A stretch of DNA of 31,115 nucleotides from Lachnospiraceae bacterium UBA2864 (GCA_002350525.1 DEFA01000023.1:1-31115); one strand, 5' to 3'. Counted from the stretch's first letter, positions 15,106 through 25,565 are shown. Translations and numbers: made by a program. Notes: generated by a model not told the origin, from the sequence alone.

Positions 15106-16401
15106 TTAATCGGCTTTCATAGCTTTAATTACCTTGTCGGCAGCCCTCATGATTCCTGCTTTTGCGTGAGGATAAGTAAGTCCTCCCTGAAAATATACGG
15201 CATAAGGCTCCTTAAGAGGCCCGTCGGCGGAAAGCTCTATGGAAGCACCGGATACAAATGCACCGGCTGCCATTATGACATCGCTGTCATATCCCGGCAT
15301 TGCCCATGGAACAGGCTTAACGTAGCTGTCGACGGGAGCGGCTTCCTGGATACCTTCACAGAAGGCACAGAGAAGCTCAGGCTTCTTAAGTATTACAGAC
15401 TCTATGATATCAACCCTCTTCTCTTTTGAAGACGGTATAGCTTCGAATCCGAGATGCTCGAATATATTTGCGGCAAGAACAGCACCCTTAAGAGCAGCAG
15501 CTGTTACGACCGGTGACAGGAAAAGTCCCTGAGAGAATTCTCTTGTCACTCCGAGTGAAGCTCCGACTTCTTTTTCAAGTCCCGGAGTTGTAAGACGTGC
15601 AGCACATCTTGATATACATTCGGACGTACCGCAGATATAACCACCGATCGGTGCAAGACCACCGCCCGGATTCTTGATAAGAGAACCGACTATCATATCG
15701 GCTCCGACATCAGACGGTTCAATGGTTTCCACAAACTCACCGTAACAGTTATCTACCATGATTATGATATCGGGACGAAGCTTCTTTACAAAGCTTATAG
15801 CTTCTCCGATAGATTCTACGGAAAGAGATGGTCTTGTATCATAGCCCTTTGAACGCTGTATCTCGACTAGACGGATTTTTTCGTTCTTAAGAGCTTCCTT
15901 TATAGCATTAAAATCCCAGCCTCCGTCCGGAAGCAGTTCAACCTGACTGTAACTTATTCCGAATTCGGCAAGAGATCCGGAAGTTTCACGTACACCGATA
16001 ACTCCCTGAAGAGTATCATATACCTTTCCCGCTATTGAAAGCATTTCATCTCCCGGTCTTAAATTACCTGAAAGTGCAAGATAAAGCGCATGGGTTCCGC
16101 AGGTGATCTGAGGTCTTACCAGAGCATCTTCGGTATGAAAGACATCGGCATATATTTTTTCAAGAGTATCTCTTCCGAGATCATTATATCCGTATCCCGT
16201 AGTTCCGTATAAATGCTCTTCCGCAAAACGGTTTTTCTGCATCGCATGAAGAACCTTAAGCTGGTTATATTCAGCTATGCGGTCTATCTCATCGAACTGA
16301 TTGGTCAGTTTTTCCTCTATAGTCTGACACAGGTCAAAAACCTCCGGATCGATTCCGGATTCGATATAAAAACTTTTAAGCAGTTCATTACTCTCCTGCA
16401 T
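15106..16401 (-). CDS. PLP-dependent methionine gamma-lyase-like protein (YnbB / aluminium resistance family)
   Basis: A 431-residue fold-type I PLP enzyme. Marks include YGTTGYGYND, CGTHALYLAL, the cofactor aspartate Asp217 in MVDNCYGEF, and the Schiff-base lysine Lys243 in GSLIKNPGGGLAPIGGYICG. Relatives are annotated as methionine gamma-lyase or aluminium resistance proteins (Bacillus YnbB); the true substrate is not settled. The start is the ATG at 16399-16401 with GGAGG seven bases upstream; this lies inside the end of miaA, a 14-base overlap. In Bacillus the homologue lies a few genes beyond miaA, with hfq between; here hfq is absent and the two genes touch. It is the last gene of the right-hand unit. 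Confidence 0.9.
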   Translation of the reverse strand: MQESNELLKSFYIESGIDPEVFDLCQTIEEKLTNQFDEIDRIAEYNQLKVLHAMQKNRFAEEHLYGTTGYGYNDLGRDTLEKIYADVFHTEDALVRPQITCGTHALYLALSGNLRPGDEMLSIAGKVYDTLQGVIGVRETSGSLAEFGISYSQVELLPDGGWDFNAIKEALKNEKIRLVEIQRSKGYDTRPSLSVESIGEAISFVKKLRPDIIIMVDNCYGEFVETIEPSDVGADMIVGSLIKNPGGGLAPIGGYICGTSECISRCAARLTTPGLEKEVGASLGVTREFSQGLFLSPVVTAAALKGAVLAANIFEHLGFEAIPSSKEKRVDIIESVILKKPELLCAFCEGIQEAAPVDSYVKPVPWAMPGYDSDVIMAAGAFVSGASIELSADGPLKEPYAVYFQGGLTYPHAKAGIMRAADKVIKAMKAD

Positions 16402-17332
16402 GTTTATTCCTCCATAAATCAACTATATAATCGGCTATCTCATCATCGGATGAAAACTTGTCCTTATCTATCCATACGACTTCTTTCTCGCGCCTGAACC
16501 ACGTAAGCTGTCTCTTTGCAAAGTGGCGGGTATTCTGCTTTATATTATGGACGGCGCTTTCTAAGGAACAATTGCCTTTAAGAAATTCATAAACTTCCTT
16601 ATAGCCTATTCCCTGCATGGATATAAAACTGTCATCCAGTCCTTCTTCCATGAGACCTCGGACTTCTTCAATCAGTCCATTATCCATCATAATGTCCACT
16701 CTCTTCTCAATCCTGTCATAAAGCGCTTCTCTATCCATAGTAAGAACAATATACATAGAGTTAAAAGCAGAAGTCTTTTCTCTTTGAACAGAGTTATGTT
16801 CTGATATAGGTGTGCCGTTATAATGATAGAATTCAAGAGCCCTGATAACTTTCTTGACATTATTCCTATGAATTATCTCACAGGATCCGGGATCTACCGA
16901 ACGAAGCTCTTCGAATAATCTATCCGGTCCGTCAGATTCCTTTGCTATCTGCTCCAAAGATTCTCTGTAGCCATCGGACTGTTCTTCGGAAAAGTCTATA
17001 TCATAGAGAAGTGCCTGGATATAGAATCCTGTACCGCCTACTATGATGGGAATCTTCCCACGGGAGTATATATCATCTACTGCTTTCAATGCAAGTTCTT
17101 TAAATACAGATACGTTAAAAGGCTCAGTCGGTTCAAGAACATCTATAAGGTGATGTCTTATACCCTGCATTTCGGATTTTCTGATTTTTGCGGTACCGAT
17201 ATCCATCCTTTTATATACCTGCATAGAATCGGCGGAGATTATCTCTCCGCCGAGCAATTTAGCAAGTTTTATTGAAATGTCTGTCTTACCGGCAGCTGTA
17301 GGCCCGGTAAGAATTATGAGGGGACGTTTCAT
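16388..17332 (-). CDS. miaA: tRNA dimethylallyltransferase
   Basis: MiaA adds a dimethylallyl group to N6 of A37 in tRNAs reading UNN codons. The 314-residue protein shows the P-loop GPTAAGKT (10-17), the substrate loop ISADSMQVYKRMDIGTAK, VGGTGFYIQALLYDIDF, and the C-terminal NTRHFAKRQLTWFRRE. Its product is the substrate of MiaB, coded three genes upstream in the same unit, so both steps of ms2i6A37 formation are co-transcribed. The start overlaps the mutL stop by four bases (ATGA); only a weak binding site is visible, which fits translational coupling. Confidence 0.97.
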   Translation of the reverse strand: MKRPLIILTGPTAAGKTDISIKLAKLLGGEIISADSMQVYKRMDIGTAKIRKSEMQGIRHHLIDVLEPTEPFNVSVFKELALKAVDDIYSRGKIPIIVGGTGFYIQALLYDIDFSEEQSDGYRESLEQIAKESDGPDRLFEELRSVDPGSCEIIHRNNVKKVIRALEFYHYNGTPISEHNSVQREKTSAFNSMYIVLTMDREALYDRIEKRVDIMMDNGLIEEVRGLMEEGLDDSFISMQGIGYKEVYEFLKGNCSLESAVHNIKQNTRHFAKRQLTWFRREKEVVWIDKDKFSSDDEIADYIVDLWRNKHAGE

Positions 17333-19512
17333 TCAACAATTCGCTTGAACTTCTTCTCAAGCTCCTCCTTGGAAATTTTAATAATAGTCGGACGTCCGTG
17401 AGGACACGTATATGGATTATCAAGGGTTAGAAGCTTCTCTATAAGAGTTTCGGCTTCACTTCTTGAAATCTCCTGATTACCCTTAATAGCGGCTTTACAA
17501 CCCATGGTTGCAAGCTTTCTTACAAAAATATCTTCCGTAAGTCCTGTAATTCCGTTAGAAAGATATTCGGCAAATTCAAGGAAAATATCTCTTGCCCCGA
17601 GACCTATGAGATTTATCGGTATGGAAGTTATCTTAACTTCATTTCCACCGAAGTCCTCAAGTTCGAATCCGGATCTGGTGAAGTAATCTACATTATTCAT
17701 AACGGCAGCTTTTTCTGCTGCAGAAAGAGTTATCATAAGAGGAGGAAACAGCTGCTGGGATTCTATACGACGCTCCTTAAATTCCGCAAGATAAGTCTCA
17801 TAATTCACCTTTTCATGAGCCGCATGTTGATCCATGATATATAACTCGTTATTATATTCCGTAAGCCAGTAGGTCTTAAATACCTGGCCTATTATAATAT
17901 GCTTCGAAAGCGCTTCTTTAGAGAGATATTGAGCCGTATCCAGTTGGAGTTCCTGCTGACTACCCGGGTTCTCAGATGGCTGAGTGTACTGAGAAGCGTA
18001 CTGATCTTGAACACTGATCTGAGAAGTGTTCGGGTTTTGATCACTGATCTGAGAAGTGTTCGGGTTTTGATCACTATGATCTGAATCGCTGACACTAAAG
18101 TTGCTACGCTCTTTAACATATCTGGTATCAGCAGCAATACTTTCTTTATATTCTTTAGGAAGAATACTGTTTAAGATAGAGTAATTACTATCCGAAAGAA
18201 CGGAAGCATTAACAATCTTCTCGGATGAAACTGATGGAATATCCGAAAACCCATCAGTGTTCTTCGAATCAACACTTTCTTCAGCCTTTGCCATCAGTTT
18301 TTCACGATAATCCCTCGGAAGGATAGCATCAAGCATAGTATTGGTTGCAGGTGAAGATACCGGTCGAGTCGGGTTAACTGCTGGTGAAGTGCCTGTTGGT
18401 GCTGTCGGTGCAATCGGTGCAGTCGAAGTCGGAGCAGGTACAGTTTTCTGTACAACAGGTTCCTTTTTTATCGGAGTATATATCTTCTCACGCTGCTTAT
18501 AATCGGCTTCTGCTTCAGGAATAAGCTCATGCTTTTCCTGCAAGGTATCGTGAACCGCATGGAATACGGCATGAAAGAGTTCCTTCTCATTCGAATATCT
18601 GAATTCACGTTTTGCGGGATGAATGTTAACATCACAGCTTTCGGGATCGAGCTCAAGGAAAAGAACCGTGAACGGGAATCTGTGCTGCATTACATAGGTT
18701 TTATATGCCTCTTCTATAGCCGCATTTATAACAGAACTCTTTATATATCTTTTATTAACAAAGTAATTTTCGAAGCTTCTGTTACCCTTTGAAAGGAACG
18801 GCTTTCCTATATAACCCGTTATATGTATATTTCCCGAGGTATGATCGACGGGAAGAATGGACTTCGTGATATCACTTCCGTACAGAGCGTAAATAGTCTC
18901 TTTCAGACGTCCGTCACCGGAAGTTGATATAAGAGTCTTTCCGTTGGATATAAGCTTAAAGGCAATCTCCGGATTTGCAAGAGCCATATGATTTATCAGG
19001 TCCGATATATAGGCACCTTCAGTCATAGGTGTCTTTAAGAACTTAAGTCTTGCCGGCGTATTGTAGAAGATATTTCTGGAAATAATAGTCGTACCGTCAG
19101 GGGCACCGACTTCGGCAAGCTCCTCTTCCGTTCCACCGTTTATAACGTACTTAACACCAACCATACTGTCATGGGTTTTGGTAACCATTTCCGTGCGTGT
19201 AACTGCGGCAATTGTAGATAGAGCCTCGCCTCTGAATCCGAGAGTTCCGATTCCGACAAGATCTTCTGCCGTTGTAAGCTTACTTGTGGCATGAGACAGA
19301 TAAGCTGTACGTACTTCATCCTTATCTATACCACAGCCGTTATCAGTGACTCTTATGGTATCGATACCACCGTCACGTATCTCAACGGTAATTCTTGTAG
19401 AACCCGCATCTATTGAATTCTCGACGAGTTCCTTAACTACAGAAAGAGGTCTTTCAATAACCTCTCCCGCCGCAATCTTATCTATAGTTTTCTGATCAAG
19501 TTGTCTAATCAT
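17329..19512 (-). CDS. mutL: DNA mismatch repair protein MutL
   Basis: A 727-residue mismatch repair ATPase and nicking endonuclease. The N-terminal GHKL ATPase (about 1-330) shows ELVENSIDAGS, VTDNGCGI, GTLGFRGEAL and DVNIHPAKREFR. A variable linker (about 335-525) is rich in Ser, Thr, Pro and Gln and holds a 30-base tandem repeat. The C-terminal domain has the endonuclease motif DQHAAHEKVNYE (about 559-570) and the metal site CPHGRP, so it should nick DNA itself, as in bacteria without MutH. It follows mutS with a four-base overlap; AAGGA lies nine bases before the ATG. Confidence 0.97.
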   Translation of the reverse strand: MIRQLDQKTIDKIAAGEVIERPLSVVKELVENSIDAGSTRITVEIRDGGIDTIRVTDNGCGIDKDEVRTAYLSHATSKLTTAEDLVGIGTLGFRGEALSTIAAVTRTEMVTKTHDSMVGVKYVINGGTEEELAEVGAPDGTTIISRNIFYNTPARLKFLKTPMTEGAYISDLINHMALANPEIAFKLISNGKTLISTSGDGRLKETIYALYGSDITKSILPVDHTSGNIHITGYIGKPFLSKGNRSFENYFVNKRYIKSSVINAAIEEAYKTYVMQHRFPFTVLFLELDPESCDVNIHPAKREFRYSNEKELFHAVFHAVHDTLQEKHELIPEAEADYKQREKIYTPIKKEPVVQKTVPAPTSTAPIAPTAPTGTSPAVNPTRPVSSPATNTMLDAILPRDYREKLMAKAEESVDSKNTDGFSDIPSVSSEKIVNASVLSDSNYSILNSILPKEYKESIAADTRYVKERSNFSVSDSDHSDQNPNTSQISDQNPNTSQISVQDQYASQYTQPSENPGSQQELQLDTAQYLSKEALSKHIIIGQVFKTYWLTEYNNELYIMDQHAAHEKVNYETYLAEFKERRIESQQLFPPLMITLSAAEKAAVMNNVDYFTRSGFELEDFGGNEVKITSIPINLIGLGARDIFLEFAEYLSNGITGLTEDIFVRKLATMGCKAAIKGNQEISRSEAETLIEKLLTLDNPYTCPHGRPTIIKISKEELEKKFKRIVE
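18012..18071 (-). repeat. Two perfect 30-bp tandem copies in the MutL linker
   Basis: The 30-base unit beginning CACTGATCTGAGAAGTG on the plus strand is repeated exactly at 18012-18041 and 18042-18071, with degenerate partial copies on both sides (from about 17990). It codes QNPNTSQISD-like decapeptides. Perfect identity suggests a recent duplication. The unit is ten codons, so copy number can change in frame within a linker that tolerates length change. Confidence 0.9.
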
Positions 19513-22145
19513 GTTAATCTGTCCTTAAGCTCCTGAAGATAAAGCATAGCTTTTACAGGAGTCATATTATTGAGGTCAAGAGCCTTAAGCTCAGCAGTAA
19601 CCGATATGTCGGTCGGAGAAGCAAAGAGACTCAGTTGTTCACAAGCGGGCGGATCGGCCTTTTTAGATGTATTTACATCTATGGATTTAGCTTTACCTGT
19701 AATATCCTCATCGGCAAGATAATCCGATATCTCACGGGCTCTGTCTGTAACAGCACTCGGTATTCCGGCAAGCTTGGCTACTTCTATACCATAAGATCTG
19801 TCTGCTCCGCCTCTTATGATCTTACGCAGGAATACAAGTTTCTCGCCTTCCTGACGTATGGCTATACAATAGTTGTTAACACTTGAAAGCTTACCTTCAA
19901 GCTCTGTCAGTTCATGATAATGAGTTGCAAAAAGCGTCTTTGCACCGATTCGCTCTTTATCCGCAATATATTCCACAACAGACCATGCTATAGCAAGTCC
20001 GTCAAAGGTGGAGGTTCCGCGTCCAATCTCATCCATTATGATAAGAGAGTCGGGAGTCGCATTTCTTAGAATATTTGCAACTTCACTCATTTCAACCATA
20101 AAGGTTGACTGTCCCTGGGCAAGGTCATCACTGGCACCTACTCTGGTGAATATCCTGTCACTAAGGGAAATGTCCGCATCATCGGCAGGAACGAAGCTTC
20201 CCAGCTGTGCCATAAGGCATATAAGGGCTGTCTGTCGCATATAAGTTGATTTACCCGCCATATTAGGGCCGGTAATTATCATTATACGATTTGCCTGACT
20301 GTCAAGGAAGGTATCGTTCGGTATAAAGGAATCATCTCCCGTCATCTGCTCAACAACCGGATGACGTCCACCGTGTATATTTATAACTCCCGTATCGTTG
20401 ATATGTGGACGAACATAGTTATTCCTCATCGCAACATAGGAAAGAGAACAAAGGACATCCGCCTCTGCAACGGCCTTGGCAGTCTTCTGAACTCTTACAG
20501 TCTGAGCAGCGAGATATTCTCTTAACTTACAGAATTCTTCGTATTCCATATTAAAGAGCTTATCTTCAGCTCCCATTATGATATCAGACAGTCGTGCAAG
20601 TTCATCGGTCGTAAATCTTTCCGAATTGGTAAGTGTCTGCTTTCTAATAAAGTAATCAGGAACCATTGACTTAAAGGAATTCGTAACATCGAAGAAGTAA
20701 CCGAATACACGGTTATACTTAATCTTTAGGTTCTTGATTCCCGTAGCATTTCGTTCCCGCTCTTCTATCTCGGCAAGGCGGGATTTGGAGTTCTGTTTCT
20801 CTTCTTTAAAGTCATCCAGTTCTTTACTGTAACCGGCTTTAAAGATACCACCCTCTTTAACGGTAAGAGGTGCATCGTCATCGATCGCACGAAGAAGCAG
20901 GTCATATATATCTTCAAGTGCATCGAAGGATTCGAGCATATTCTTAAAGATATCGCCTGACAGTTCACCGAGAATATTCTTGATATACGGCAGATAATAA
21001 AGCGAATTCCTGAAGCTTATAAGATCTCTTGGATTTGCGGTCTTCATGGCTATACGTGACATGAGTCTCTCGAGATCGTATATGGAATTCAGATATTCAC
21101 GCATTTCATCGCGGCATATCACATTTACATTTAAAGAGTCTATGGCGTCATAACGCTTCTCTATCTCAGTTTTGGACAGGAGCGGCATATCCATATATGT
21201 CTTAAGAAGTCTGGCACCCATGGCAGTCTTAGTCTTATCAAGAACCCATATAAGGGAACCACGCTTTGCTTTATCACGCATGGTTTCGGTAAGCTCAAGA
21301 TTACGTTTAGTGGAGGAATCGATTATCATATATTCGCTTATGAAGTAAAGCTCTATATGATTTATCTGATCCAGAAGGTCCATCTGAGTATCGAGAAGAT
21401 ATTGAAGAAGGGCTCCGGAAGCCATAACGGCTGAAGGATAATCCCTGAGTCCCAGGCCTTCTAAATGTGATACCTTCATCTGCTTCAGGATCTTATCCGT
21501 ACATGTATCACTGTGATAATATGAATCGACAGCCGGACTCTCTGTTATACCCTGACGATTCTTAAGATCCGAGAGAGCCTCCGTAAATCTGTCGGAAGGC
21601 TTATCCGAAAGCTTAATTATGATCTCGCTTGGCTCAAATCTTATGATCTCATCTATTATCTTAGATTCATCTTTAACTTCGGTAGTAAGGAAACTACCGG
21701 TAGAAATATCCGCAACAGCGATTCCGTAAGAAGAATCGGCACCGTATACGGACATTATATAGTTATTCTTTTCGTCACTTAAGGTATCCCCGGTCATACT
21801 GGTTCCCGGAGTTACTATTCTTATGACTTTACGTTCCACAAGACCCTTTGCTTCCTTAGGATCCTGTACCTGCTCACATATGGCAACTCTGTGTCCGAGC
21901 TTTATGAGACGGCTTATATAGGTATCTGCGGCATGATAAGGGATACCGCACATAGGAGCTCTCTCCTCAAGTCCGCAGTCCTTTCCCGTCAGAGTAAGTT
22001 CAAGTTCTCTGGATACAAGTTCTGCATCATCAAAAAACATTTCATAGAAATCACCGAGTCTGTAGAACAGAATACATCCTTCATATTCGTCTTTCATTTT
22101 TAAATAATGCTGCATCATCGGTGACAGCTTACTTCTGTCAATCAT
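19509..22145 (-). CDS. mutS: DNA mismatch recognition protein MutS
   Basis: An 878-residue MutS1. The mismatch-binding domain shows the GCILFYRLGDFYEMFFDDA segment with the Phe-x-Glu motif (FYEMF). The core, clamp and ATPase domains follow, with Walker A GPNMAGKSTYMRQ, Walker B SLIIMDEIGRGTSTFDG, and ATHYHELTELE. Length and order are standard, including a short C-terminal tail. It follows miaB with a four-base ATGA overlap and has AGGTGAG upstream. Together with mutL it starts methyl-independent mismatch repair. Confidence 0.98.
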   Translation of the reverse strand: MIDRSKLSPMMQHYLKMKDEYEGCILFYRLGDFYEMFFDDAELVSRELELTLTGKDCGLEERAPMCGIPYHAADTYISRLIKLGHRVAICEQVQDPKEAKGLVERKVIRIVTPGTSMTGDTLSDEKNNYIMSVYGADSSYGIAVADISTGSFLTTEVKDESKIIDEIIRFEPSEIIIKLSDKPSDRFTEALSDLKNRQGITESPAVDSYYHSDTCTDKILKQMKVSHLEGLGLRDYPSAVMASGALLQYLLDTQMDLLDQINHIELYFISEYMIIDSSTKRNLELTETMRDKAKRGSLIWVLDKTKTAMGARLLKTYMDMPLLSKTEIEKRYDAIDSLNVNVICRDEMREYLNSIYDLERLMSRIAMKTANPRDLISFRNSLYYLPYIKNILGELSGDIFKNMLESFDALEDIYDLLLRAIDDDAPLTVKEGGIFKAGYSKELDDFKEEKQNSKSRLAEIEERERNATGIKNLKIKYNRVFGYFFDVTNSFKSMVPDYFIRKQTLTNSERFTTDELARLSDIIMGAEDKLFNMEYEEFCKLREYLAAQTVRVQKTAKAVAEADVLCSLSYVAMRNNYVRPHINDTGVINIHGGRHPVVEQMTGDDSFIPNDTFLDSQANRIMIITGPNMAGKSTYMRQTALICLMAQLGSFVPADDADISLSDRIFTRVGASDDLAQGQSTFMVEMSEVANILRNATPDSLIIMDEIGRGTSTFDGLAIAWSVVEYIADKERIGAKTLFATHYHELTELEGKLSSVNNYCIAIRQEGEKLVFLRKIIRGGADRSYGIEVAKLAGIPSAVTDRAREISDYLADEDITGKAKSIDVNTSKKADPPACEQLSLFASPTDISVTAELKALDLNNMTPVKAMLYLQELKDRLT

Positions 22146-23626
22146 ATCAACTCACCTATGTAGTAAAATCCTTTAGCCTCAACAAGTTTAACTTTCTGAA
22201 TGCTTCCGATAAGGGAAGTATCTCCCGGAAAATGTACCAGAATGTTGTTACCCATACGGCCGGTAACCATGCCTTCCTGATGATCGTTAAGTTCTTCTAC
22301 CAGAACCTCTGCATCCTGTCCTAAGAATCGGGCGGAACTCTTGGCGGTAACCTCATGTACCAGGTCAAGAACGCGCTGAAATCTTTCGTTTACCAGCTCC
22401 TCGGGAAGCTGTTCCATGGAAGCAGCCGGAGTTCCTGTCCTTCTGGAATATATAAAGGTAAATACCTGATCATATTCGGCATATCTTATTACATCCATAG
22501 TATCCTGAATATCTTCCTCGGTCTCCCCGGGGAAACCAATCATGATATCGGTTGAAAGAGATATATCGGGTATAGCGGCTTTTATCTTATCCACAAGGCC
22601 CAGATAATGTTCTTTCGTATAATGGCGGTTCATTCGCTTAAGAAGCTCTGTCGATCCTGCCTGAACAGGAAGATGCATCTGGTGACAGATCTTCGGGTTG
22701 TCACGCATTACTTCAATAAGTCTGTCTGAAAGGTCCTTAGGATGACTTGTCATAAAACGTACACGCTTAATACCATCTATCTTACATACATCCTCGAGAA
22801 GTTCCGGAAATCCATATTCCGGATTCTTTTTAATCTTCTCGCTTTCACCCATGAAGTTAATACCGTAGGAATTAACATTCTGGCCGAGAAGCATGATTTC
22901 TATTACTCCGTCTTTTGTAAGATCTTCTATCTCTTCAAGGATCTCTTCAGGTGTGCGGCTTCTCTCACGCCCTCTTACATACGGTACGATGCAGTATGTA
23001 CAAAAATTGTTGCAGCCGTACATGATATTCACGCCGGCTTTAAAAGGATATTTTCTCTTTTTGGGAAGCCTTTCAACGGTTTTCTCGGGAGCGGCGAGGA
23101 TTTCGACTATCTGTTTCTCTTCTCCAGTATATTTTCTGTATAAAAGTTCCGCAAGCTTATGGAAGTTGAAAGTACCGAACATAAGATCTACGAATTTATA
23201 GCTCTTTCTTATATGTTCTACTATATCTTCCTGCTGCATCATACATCCGCAGATAGCTATGCAATCTATCTCGCCGGACTTTTTACGCTTTTTGAGGGAT
23301 CCGAGATGGCCGTAGAGACGTGTATTTGCATTTTCTCTGACAGTGCATGTATTAAATATGACGAGATCGGCACTTTCATCAGGTGCTTCCTTCATTCCGA
23401 CCTTCTCGAGTATTCCGATAACTTTCTCGGAGTCACTTGCATTCATCTGACATCCGAAGGTTTGTACAAAGAAAGTATATGGACGTCCGAGAACTTCCGA
23501 CTTTTCGGATATAATACTTCTCAGCTTATCCATAAAATAGTTCTGACGTTCTGCTTCAGTCAGGCCGTCTAGTACACTTTCAAAATCCGTATTAATATTT
23601 CTGATCTTTATATCATTCTGACTCAT
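22142..23626 (-). CDS. miaB: tRNA-2-methylthio-N6-dimethylallyladenosine synthase
   Basis: A 494-residue radical SAM methylthiotransferase that adds the methylthio group to C2 of i6A37 in tRNA. The N-terminal domain binds an auxiliary iron-sulfur cluster through Cys59 (TFGCQMN), Cys94 (FNTCTVRE) and Cys128 (ICGCMMQQ). The radical SAM motif is Cys205-x3-Cys209-x2-Cys212 in MYGCNNFCTYCIVPYVRG. A TRAM domain ends the protein. The extra N-terminal 50 residues are common in clostridial MiaB. It starts inside the end of nadE (14-base overlap) with GGAAAG before the ATG. Confidence 0.97.
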   Translation of the reverse strand: MSQNDIKIRNINTDFESVLDGLTEAERQNYFMDKLRSIISEKSEVLGRPYTFFVQTFGCQMNASDSEKVIGILEKVGMKEAPDESADLVIFNTCTVRENANTRLYGHLGSLKKRKKSGEIDCIAICGCMMQQEDIVEHIRKSYKFVDLMFGTFNFHKLAELLYRKYTGEEKQIVEILAAPEKTVERLPKKRKYPFKAGVNIMYGCNNFCTYCIVPYVRGRERSRTPEEILEEIEDLTKDGVIEIMLLGQNVNSYGINFMGESEKIKKNPEYGFPELLEDVCKIDGIKRVRFMTSHPKDLSDRLIEVMRDNPKICHQMHLPVQAGSTELLKRMNRHYTKEHYLGLVDKIKAAIPDISLSTDIMIGFPGETEEDIQDTMDVIRYAEYDQVFTFIYSRRTGTPAASMEQLPEELVNERFQRVLDLVHEVTAKSSARFLGQDAEVLVEELNDHQEGMVTGRMGNNILVHFPGDTSLIGSIQKVKLVEAKGFYYIGELI

Positions 23627-25565
23627 TTAAACTTTCCAATTCCTTCATCCATATATATCCGGCTGCATCGGAAGGCATTCTCCAGTCACCTCTTGGAGAC
23701 AGGGATACTGTTCCGACTTTTACGCCGTCCGGCATGCAGCTTCTCTTAAACTGCTGTGAGAAAAATCTCCTGTAAAACATCTTCATCCACTTAAGAATCT
23801 CTTCAGTACTGTAATCCTCGGCAAAAGCTTTCTTTGCAAGAAAGAAGATCTTAGACGGTGTAAATCCGAATCTCATAGCATAATACAGGAAGAAATCATG
23901 AAGTTCATAAGGACCTACATTATCTTCCGTTTTCTGAGTGATCTCACCTTTCTCATCCGGAGGAAGAAGTTCCGGACTTATAGGTGTAGCAAGTATATCT
24001 CTGAGAACAGCTTCACTTCCCGGGAAGATATTATTTTCAGCTACAGAATCTATCATCCATCTTACGAGTGTCTTCGGAATACTTCCGTTAACACCGTACA
24101 TTGCCATATGATCACCGTTATAAGTACACCATCCGAGAGCAAGCTCTGACAGGTCACCGGTACCGACTACAAGACCATTATGTGCATTTGCATAATCCAT
24201 AAGTACCTGAGTTCTCTCACGAGCTTGAGTATTCTCATAGGTAACGTCTTTAACTTCCGGATCATGTCCGATATCTTTGAAATGCTGAAGACATGCATCT
24301 TTTATATCAATGATAACGGGCTCGGCACCAAGACTCCTTATAAGCTCGAGTGAGTTATTATAGGTTCTGTCCGATGTTCCGAATGCAGGCATTGTAATTG
24401 CTATAAGATCTTCAGCAGGTCTTCCGAGCAGACGAAGTGCTCTTGCACAGACAAGAAGCGCAAGTGTTGAATCCATACCTCCGGAAACACCTACAACAGG
24501 TCTTGAACCGGTAAGTCTGAGACGCTTTGCAAGGCCTCCGACCTGCATATCGAAGATGTCATTACATCTCTTAACACGCTTTGTCTTGTTGGATGGAATG
24601 AACGGATGCTTACGTGCACTGATATATTTACCATCTGATTCAGGGATAGCAATATCATTTAGAGATACGATTATATTATCTTTAAGAAGACTGTCATATT
24701 GACGTCTTGTATCTACAAATGTTGTATTCTTAAGACGATCAGCCTTAATACGTCCGGTATCCATATCGGCAAGCAGCAGATAATCTCCGGCGATGAAATC
24801 TTTATTCTCATTGAGTATAGAACCGTATTCCGCAATTATACTCTGACCTGAGAAGATAACATCCTGAGTCGATTCGTCACAACCGGCGGAAACATATATA
24901 TAATCACATATATTTGCCGCACTGAGATGCTTGATAAGCTCACGGCGGTACTCTCTCTTACCGATAACTTCATTACTTGCTGAAATATTTACTATGATCT
25001 CCGCGCCAGAAAGAGCCATCCACGAACTTGGTGTAACAGGCCCCCAGGCATCTTCGCATATCTCAACGCCCATTTTTACGTCACCGATCTCGTAAATGAT
25101 CGAACTTCCGACAGGAATACTGTAATCACCGATAACCGGTATATATGCAACATCGGTATCAAGATCCGAAGCCGATGTAAACCATCTTTTTTCATAGAAT
25201 TCATTATAATTCGGAAGCATGGTCTTAACGGTTATACCGATAACGGCTCCGTTTACGATCACATAAGCTCCGTTATACAGACGATTGTTTATAACAAGAG
25301 GTGCTCCTACTATTACAACCTGGTCATAACCTTCCGTCTCACGGACGATATCGGCCACAGCTTTGTTGGATGCATCGAGAAGTGTTTTCTGGAAAAACAG
25401 ATCCTGACATGTATAGCCTGTAACGGCAAGCTCCGGAAATGCTATTATTCCGCATGAATACTCACGAGCTTCCCTGATCTTATCGATAATCTGCTCTTTG
25501 TTATATTCAACATCTCCGACAGAAACTTCGGGAACACAAGCAGCAGCTCTGTAAAAATCATACAT
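23613..25565 (-). CDS. nadE: Glutamine-dependent NAD+ synthetase
   Basis: A 650-residue two-domain enzyme that amidates NaAD to NAD with glutamine as nitrogen donor. The N-terminal nitrilase-like glutaminase has the Glu-Lys-Cys triad: Glu45 (FPELAVTGY), Lys114 (VKTMLPNY) and Cys170 (VEICEDAWGP). The C-terminal synthetase has the PP-loop VGVSGGMDSTLALLV near residue 360 and LGWCTYNGDHMAMYGVNG. The ATG has GGAGG eight bases upstream. It lies between recU and miaB; a metabolic tie to the repair genes is not obvious. Confidence 0.97.
   Translation of the reverse strand: MYDFYRAAACVPEVSVGDVEYNKEQIIDKIREAREYSCGIIAFPELAVTGYTCQDLFFQKTLLDASNKAVADIVRETEGYDQVVIVGAPLVINNRLYNGAYVIVNGAVIGITVKTMLPNYNEFYEKRWFTSASDLDTDVAYIPVIGDYSIPVGSSIIYEIGDVKMGVEICEDAWGPVTPSSWMALSGAEIIVNISASNEVIGKREYRRELIKHLSAANICDYIYVSAGCDESTQDVIFSGQSIIAEYGSILNENKDFIAGDYLLLADMDTGRIKADRLKNTTFVDTRRQYDSLLKDNIIVSLNDIAIPESDGKYISARKHPFIPSNKTKRVKRCNDIFDMQVGGLAKRLRLTGSRPVVGVSGGMDSTLALLVCARALRLLGRPAEDLIAITMPAFGTSDRTYNNSLELIRSLGAEPVIIDIKDACLQHFKDIGHDPEVKDVTYENTQARERTQVLMDYANAHNGLVVGTGDLSELALGWCTYNGDHMAMYGVNGSIPKTLVRWMIDSVAENNIFPGSEAVLRDILATPISPELLPPDEKGEITQKTEDNVGPYELHDFFLYYAMRFGFTPSKIFFLAKKAFAEDYSTEEILKWMKMFYRRFFSQQFKRSCMPDGVKVGTVSLSPRGDWRMPSDAAGYIWMKELESLNESE

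Noticed and set aside
22742..23572. Open frames on the plus strand opposite miaB and other genes
   Set aside because: They lie fully inside well-supported genes, lack ribosome binding sites and have no recognisable domains; they are antisense shadows.
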